Shown piece by piece: positions 15,241-18,917 of a stretch of 18,917 nucleotides of DNA; position 1 is the first letter of the stretch, and each line of letters begins with the position of its first letter. Source of the stretch: Rhodospira sp. (GTDB lineage Bacteria; Pseudomonadota; Alphaproteobacteria; Rhodospirillales; Rhodospirillaceae); NCBI GenBank assembly GCA_028277295.1, contig JANQGN010000246.1, positions 1 through 18,917 on the forward strand. The letters run 5' to 3'. Both the position numbers and the translations under genes were made by a program. Below the pieces are notes generated by a model, which made no database searches, was not told the origin of the DNA, and saw only the letters and a program-made list of their open reading frames with translations.

Positions 15241-16869
15241 TTAACCGCAGGTCCCCAGCCCCGAGGGCACCACGATGAAGCCGAACGGGACGGCGCGGCG
15301 CTCGGATGCCGGCAACGGCGGCGCCCACGTCAAGGGCAGGTCGATCACCCGCGCCCGATCGATCGGAACCGCGTCCGGCGCCACGCCCGCCAGCGGCGCC
15401 ACGGTCTCGGCGAACGCCGTGTCCGCGAGGGCCTCTCCCAAGGCCAGGGCCCCCGCCTCGGTCCGGGACAGCAGGATCAGGCAAGCGCCGTCCCTGGGAC
15501 GATCCCCGATGCGATTCCGGGGCGGCCGCCAGTCCGGGCGAACGCGCGCCAGAACCCGGGCCTCGGGGAACACCCGGCGCAGGTTGGCGCCCCAGTCCAG
15601 GGACGCGGCGATGATCGTGCCCCGCCCGTCGAACCCCGCCGCTCGCGCCGCCGCGGCCGCGTCCTTCACCGGCAACAGGGGCAGGCAGCGGCCGCAGTCC
15701 CGCGGCTCAAGGATCACGCGATGGGTGGCCACCCCACCGGCCATCAGCACCGCCAGGACGGCCAGCCCCCAGCCCAGCAGCCGCCGCCGCCAGAGTGCCC
15801 CAGATCCATCCCAAGACCCGGCCCCGGCCCGCACCCAGAGCAAGGCCGCCGCCGGCAGCACCAGCGCCGCCGGCAGCAGGTAGTGATAGCGCAGCCGGTG
15901 CCCGCCGGTGGCCAGCACGATCGCCAGCGTCAGGGCCATGGAGGCCAGCACGAACACCAGCAGAACGCGGGGCCAGCGGACCTCCGGCCCCGCCGGCTGC
16001 GGGCGCCGGTCGGGGCGAGACGCCCGCGCCGCCGCCAGGGCGATCACCACCAGCGGCGGCAGCATGCCGGCGATGGGATCCAGGATCACATCGGAGGCCA
16101 GCGCGGGCAGGCGGTCCCAAAAGGGCAACGGGGCGTCGCGGCCCTGGCTGGTGATGCTGGCCACCCGCTCGGTCAAACCGGTGTCCTGGCCCAGCCGCCA
16201 CCACAGATGCCCGGGCAGCGCCAGCAGCGGCGGCACCGCCGCCCACGGAAGACGCCGGTCCCACAGCCGCGCCCGCAACAGCGGGTCGGTCAGGGCGGCC
16301 ACGACCAGCGCCAGCCCGAAGACGGCGAAGGTGTACTTGCTGAGGCAGGCCACGGCGAGCGTCGCGCCCAGCAGCAGGTAGCGCGCCGTCGTCGGCCGCT
16401 CGACCACCCGCGCCACGGCCCACAGCACGGCGGCTGTGGCGCTGATCAACAGGGTGGTGTGGGTGAAATGTAGCGCGGCCTCATAGCCGACCAGAGCGGT
16501 CCCCGCCGCGCCCGCCCCCGCGCCCGCCGCCAGGGCGGCGTCGCCGCCGGACATGCGCCGCACGGCATCGTGGAGGGCCAGCACGCCCAGGGCGATGATC
16601 GCCCAGCGCAAACCCACGGCGGCGCCCAGGGACGGCCCGGACAGGTCGGTCAGGGCCTGGATCAGCCAGTTGTACAAGGGCGGCTGCTCGGGATCATAGC
16701 CCCAGGCCCAGCCCTGGGCGAAGAAAATCGTCTCCAGGTCGTCTCGGGCCAGTCCGCTCGCCGCACCCACCGCCAGGGCCACATGCAGCGCCAGCAGCCC
16801 AAGCGCCAAACCCCAGCGGCCGGCCGGGCTGGCCAGCGGTCCCGCGATCAAGGATACGGTCACCCTCAC
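15241..16869 (-). CDS. Glycosyltransferase family 39 / ArnT-like membrane protein
   Basis: Polytopic inner-membrane glycosyltransferase that would use a polyprenyl-phosphate sugar donor. The protein is 542 aa with about ten hydrophobic helices in the first 370 residues and a soluble periplasmic C-terminal part. The first-loop motif typical of GT39 is at 43-69: an acidic pair (Asp43, Asp44), then FFAQGWAWGY and EQPPLYNWL. YLLLGATLAVACLSKYTFAVFG at about 164-185 is also family-like. The acceptor (lipid A, protein or other glycan) cannot be told. The GTG start overlaps the meaB TGA as GTGA, so it is co-translated with meaB although no functional link is obvious. The stop is TAA at 15243-15241. 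Confidence 0.85.
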   Translation of the reverse strand: MRVTVSLIAGPLASPAGRWGLALGLLALHVALAVGAASGLARDDLETIFFAQGWAWGYDPEQPPLYNWLIQALTDLSGPSLGAAVGLRWAIIALGVLALHDAVRRMSGGDAALAAGAGAGAAGTALVGYEAALHFTHTTLLISATAAVLWAVARVVERPTTARYLLLGATLAVACLSKYTFAVFGLALVVAALTDPLLRARLWDRRLPWAAVPPLLALPGHLWWRLGQDTGLTERVASITSQGRDAPLPFWDRLPALASDVILDPIAGMLPPLVVIALAAARASRPDRRPQPAGPEVRWPRVLLVFVLASMALTLAIVLATGGHRLRYHYLLPAALVLPAAALLWVRAGAGSWDGSGALWRRRLLGWGLAVLAVLMAGGVATHRVILEPRDCGRCLPLLPVKDAAAAARAAGFDGRGTIIAASLDWGANLRRVFPEARVLARVRPDWRPPRNRIGDRPRDGACLILLSRTEAGALALGEALADTAFAETVAPLAGVAPDAVPIDRARVIDLPLTWAPPLPASERRAVPFGFIVVPSGLGTCG

Positions 16870-17822
16870 GCTCCGGGTGATAGTCGCGCCGTGATCTCGC
16901 CCAGACGGTTGAACGGGCAGGCTCCGGGCGCCAGCGACAGAGTTCCGGCGCGGCGCACGCCGTCGCGGCCGAAGCGCTCGCGCACGAACTCCACCAGCCA
17001 GCCCTCGGCTTGAGCCTGACGGATGGAGGCGCGGCGCCCGTCCTGGTCCAGCCAGGCGGCATGGGCATCGATGGCCGCGATCATCTCATCCAGCCCTTGT
17101 TGCCGGCTGGCCGAGACCTTGAGCACCGGGATGTCCCAGTCGGACCAGGACACGGCCAGGCCCAGCGCCCCGGTCACATCGGCGCGGGCGCGCTCGGCGG
17201 CGGCGCCCATGTCGGCCTTGGTGATCACCACCACATGGGGAATCTCGGCGATGCCGGCCTTCATGAACTGCAAGCTGTCGCCGGATCCAGGCTGGACGCA
17301 GAACACCACGGTATCGGCGACGCCGACGATCTCGGTCTCCGACTGACCGACGCCCACCGACTCGATCAGCACCACGTCATAGACGGCGCGCATCAGCACC
17401 ATGGCCGCCGTGGTCAGTCCGGCCAGGCCACCCAGATGATCACGTGCCGCCATGGAGCGCACGAACACGCCCTGGTCCTCCGGGTCATGGCGCAGCCGCG
17501 TGCGGTCGCCCAGCAGCGCGCCGCCAGAGCGCCGCGAGGAGGGATCCACCGCGATGACACCCACGGTCTGGCCACGCTCGCGCCAGGCGGCGATCAGGCT
17601 GTTGACCAGGGTCGATTTCCCCACGCCCGGGGGGCCGGTGATGCCCACGACATGGGCGCGCGGCGCGGCATGGGCGGCGCTCAACAGGTCGGCGGTCGGG
17701 GCACTGTCCGGCTGGCTCTCCAGGGCGGCCAGGGCGCGGGCCAGGGCCACCTTGCCCCCGGCGGCGATCCCGTCAAGGGTCAGGGCGTCGAGCGTGCTGT
17801 CGGCGGGGGCGGGGTCGGCCAT
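16866..17822 (-). CDS. meaB: Methylmalonyl-CoA mutase-associated GTPase MeaB (ArgK)
   Basis: G3E-family P-loop GTPase that gates delivery of adenosylcobalamin to methylmalonyl-CoA mutase and protects it from inactivation. The protein is 318 aa, with GITGPPGVGKST at 60-71 (Walker A), VIAVDPSSRRSGGALLGDRTR at about 89-109, the Walker B region VVLIESVGVGQSE at 150-162 and the base-recognition motif TKAD at 201-204. The older label ArgK kinase is not supported for this family. The ATG at 17822 has AGGGAG ten bases upstream. It is the first gene of the minus-strand run and overlaps the glycosyltransferase start. Its need for B12 fits the cob genes in the window, but the mutase genes are not here. 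Confidence 0.95.
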   Translation of the reverse strand: MADPAPADSTLDALTLDGIAAGGKVALARALAALESQPDSAPTADLLSAAHAAPRAHVVGITGPPGVGKSTLVNSLIAAWRERGQTVGVIAVDPSSRRSGGALLGDRTRLRHDPEDQGVFVRSMAARDHLGGLAGLTTAAMVLMRAVYDVVLIESVGVGQSETEIVGVADTVVFCVQPGSGDSLQFMKAGIAEIPHVVVITKADMGAAAERARADVTGALGLAVSWSDWDIPVLKVSASRQQGLDEMIAAIDAHAAWLDQDGRRASIRQAQAEGWLVEFVRERFGRDGVRRAGTLSLAPGACPFNRLGEITARLSPGA

Positions 17823-17854
17823 GTTTGGGGAACTCCCTGGGGCGGGTCGCGGTG

Positions 17855-17883
17855 GCGGAGGATCGGCGCGTTCGCGCCTCCGC
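17855..17883 (-). other. Nested hairpin in the meaB leader
   Basis: GGCGCG (17865-17870) pairs with CGCGCC (17873-17878) across a two-base loop, flanked by GCGGA (17855-17859) pairing with TCCGC (17879-17883) with a five-base bulge. It lies between the candidate promoter and the meaB start. There is no T run on either strand, so it does not look like an intrinsic terminator. Confidence 0.4.
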
Positions 17884-17887
17884 TCGT

Positions 17888-17916
17888 GTTTAGGACGTCC
17901 CCGGGCCGAGCGTCAA
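17888..17916 (-). promoter_or_regulatory. Candidate meaB promoter
   Basis: On the minus strand TTGACG (17916-17911) is followed after 17 bases by CTAAAC (17893-17888), within a short A/T-richer patch. The -35 is good and the -10 is weak. It would give a leader of roughly 60 bases that includes the nested hairpin. Confidence 0.3.
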
Positions 17917-17959
17917 CGGAGGGCCGGGGCGTCGCGAGCCACACACGACCCTGTGACCC

Positions 17960-17989
17960 TTGAGACCGTTCGCTTTGTGCCGATATCAG
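17960..17989 (+). promoter_or_regulatory. Candidate promoter for the 18131 gene
   Basis: TTGAGA (17960-17965) and TATCAG (17984-17989) are separated by 18 bases. Both boxes match only partly. It is the best plus-strand pair before the 18131 gene and would place the inverted repeat 18010-18061 in the transcribed leader. Confidence 0.25.
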
Positions 17990-18009
17990 AGGTACTCATC
18001 AAGGGATGT

Positions 18010-18061
18010 CGGACGGAAAACCGGCGTCGGGTCGAGGCCGAGGGCGCCTGGTTTTCGTCCG
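18010..18061. repeat. Long imperfect inverted repeat upstream of the accessory pair
   Basis: CGGACGGAAAACCGGCG (18010-18026) is nearly the reverse complement of CGCCTGGTTTTCGTCCG (18045-18061): the arms differ by one extra base each, at different places. The spacer is 18 bases and GC-rich. The GTCGGACGGAAAACCGG core resembles dispersed palindromes found between alphaproteobacterial genes. It may be such a repeat, or an operator or mRNA structure for the downstream genes. Confidence 0.55.
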
Positions 18062-18130
18062 AAGTGGGATTCACAGGCCGTACCAGGTTGGTGTACGATT
18101 CCTTTGATGAGCTATGGAGCTGAGGAAAAC

Positions 18131-18424
18131 ATGGACGTCCGCAAAGACATAAAGGACATCGTTAAGGGCGTTCTTGAAGAGCGGTTCACGGACGTCACCA
18201 TCGAGTCTATCGACATTGAGCCGGATGTCGATGAAGATGGCGACCCCATTTTGCGAATCAGAATCGTGTTTGACGCACACAATAAGACCCTGGACCCACG
18301 CCGGGCGTCCGGGTTGCTCCGTCATATGAGGCCGCGCATGGCGGACTGCGGCGTTCTTGATTTCCCGATCCTGTCCTTTATCGCGAAGTCGGAACTGCAG
18401 GGTAAAAACGCTGAAGCCATCTGA
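18131..18424 (+). CDS. Small acidic protein of unknown function, partner of a HEPN-like gene
   Basis: A 97-aa protein starting MDVRKDIKDIVKGVLEERF, then an Asp/Glu-rich segment (IDIEPDVDEDGDPILRIRIV at about 43-62), LDPRRASGLLRHMRPRM at about 70-86 and a C-terminal LDFPILSFIAKSEL. There is no signal peptide or membrane helix. The ATG at 18131 has GAGGAAAAC immediately before it, a good ribosome binding site, which decides this start over longer frames. I do not recognise a named domain; from memory similar small proteins occur just upstream of HEPN-like genes in alphaproteobacteria, which is the arrangement here (the next gene's frame overlaps the last 14 bases). The codon and base use is more A/T-rich than in the cob and ccm genes, suggesting acquired DNA. 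It may be the antitoxin or cofactor of a two-gene module, but that is inference. Confidence 0.8.
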   Translation: MDVRKDIKDIVKGVLEERFTDVTIESIDIEPDVDEDGDPILRIRIVFDAHNKTLDPRRASGLLRHMRPRMADCGVLDFPILSFIAKSELQGKNAEAI

Positions 18425-18880
18425 TTTTCTTAAAACCGCCCACGACCTGGCGCACGTGGACCGTGGCAAACCACGCCAAACCAATCTGCGGCGGGCAGTC
18501 AGCACGGCCTATTAGCCCTGTTTCATTGCCTGGCGGTGTGCTGTGCCGATACCCTGGTTGGCGGCGCGACGGCAAACAGAAGCAACCCCGCATGGAGGCA
18601 TGTTTACAGAGCGCTTGAGCACAAACCAGTAAAAGAAAACTGTAAAGGCAATACAACACTTAAGAGATTTCCGAAAGACATCGAGGACTTTGCGAACGCG
18701 CTTGTCACACTGCAAACCAAAAGACATAGCGCCGACTACGATCCTTTTGTCACCCTCCATAAGTCCGAAGTTCAGCAGGACATACTCGACGCCCAAGATG
18801 TCATCGGGCGCTTCTGTACGGCACCCCTAAAGGATCGCCGGGCCTTTGCCGCTTTCGTCTTGTTCAAGCGCCGCCGCTGA
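18411..18880 (+). pseudogene. HEPN/UPF0332-like protein gene with a one-base deletion
   Basis: From 18411 the frame reads LKPSDFLKTAHDLAHVDRGK, then PRQTNLRRAVSTAY, and stops at TAG (18513-18515). Moving one frame at the same point gives ALFHCLAVCCADTLVGG and continues without a stop to TGA at 18878-18880, including KRHSADYDPF and a KDRRAFAAFVLFKRRR end. Restoring one base in TATTA-GCC would give STAYYALFH, the helix pattern typical of HEPN/UPF0332 proteins (S-YYA-FH), and a protein of about 156 aa. DYDP is also characteristic of this group. The first codon in this frame is CTG rather than ATG, so the start may be lost too; AGGG lies seven bases upstream. HEPN proteins are often RNases in toxin-antitoxin pairs, but no nucleotidyltransferase partner is present. 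It is either inactivated or a sequencing error. Confidence 0.75.
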
Positions 18881-18917
18881 TCTCTGCGCTCCTTGCGTCC
18901 CCCCGGTGCAGCTCTCG

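Larger units (their letters stand above)
17823..18130. other. Divergent intergenic region between meaB and the 3' accessory pair
   Basis: About 308 bases with no convincing gene. It contains a candidate meaB promoter (17888-17916), a leader hairpin (17855-17883), a candidate plus-strand promoter (17960-17989) and a long inverted repeat (18010-18061). A frame open from 17960 into the downstream gene lacks a ribosome binding site at its start and crosses the inverted repeat, so it is not taken as coding. Confidence 0.5.

Noticed and set aside
16866..17822. Reading ArgK as an arginine-transport kinase
   Set aside because: The motifs are those of MeaB, whose established role is with methylmalonyl-CoA mutase.
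18500..18520. Programmed -1 frameshift in the HEPN-like gene
   Set aside because: The zero-frame codons GCC TAT TAG do not form an X XXY YYZ slippery heptamer and no strong downstream structure was seen; a one-base deletion explains it more simply.
1..18917. CRISPR arrays, tRNA or rRNA genes, complete insertion sequences
   Set aside because: I saw no regularly spaced direct repeats, no tRNA-like or rRNA-like sequence and no transposase.

Overview
This window comes from a high-GC proteobacterial chromosome, most likely an alphaproteobacterium of the Rhodospirillales type. That reading rests on the style of the genes (System I cytochrome c maturation, a CbiG-CobJ fusion, MeaB, SCO next to a TauE/SafE-like membrane protein) and on alphaproteobacterial-looking palindromic repeats between genes. 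The genus is not fixed by anything I can see. Apart from the two ends, every gene lies on the minus strand.

Layout, left to right. Positions 2-1408 (+) hold the 3' part of an S33-type alpha/beta hydrolase, convergent with the next block. Positions 1440-5296 (-) are a cobalamin block, read cbiX, cbiG-cobJ fusion, cobM. Positions 5297-5679 have no gene but carry a REP-like palindrome and a short MITE-like element. Positions 5680-12319 (-) are a cytochrome c maturation operon in the order ccmC, ccmD, ccmE, ccmF, ccmG, ccmH, ccmI, with several 4-base stop/start overlaps; ccmA and ccmB are not here. Positions 12458-14200 (-) hold a SCO1/SenC copper chaperone, a small coiled-coil gene broken by an in-frame stop, and a six-helix-type TauE/SafE (DsbD_2-like) membrane protein. 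Positions 14339-17822 (-) hold cobA (SUMT), a family 39 glycosyltransferase and meaB. Positions 17823-18130 are a divergent intergenic region with candidate promoters and two hairpins. Positions 18131-18880 (+) are a visibly more A/T-rich accessory pair: a small acidic protein of unknown function and a HEPN/UPF0332-like gene destroyed by a one-base deletion.

Functionally, two themes are interleaved. One is vitamin B12: CobA makes precorrin-2, CbiX inserts cobalt, CbiG-CobJ and CobM carry on ring contraction and methylation, and MeaB protects the B12-dependent methylmalonyl-CoA mutase. The other is respiratory cytochrome assembly: Ccm proteins attach heme to c-type cytochromes, and SCO plus the TauE/SafE-like protein fit copper delivery to a terminal oxidase. 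Both draw on the tetrapyrrole supply.

The parts least explained by known biology are the 3' accessory pair with its broken second gene, the interrupted small coiled-coil gene, and the four intergenic palindromic or mobile-looking elements.
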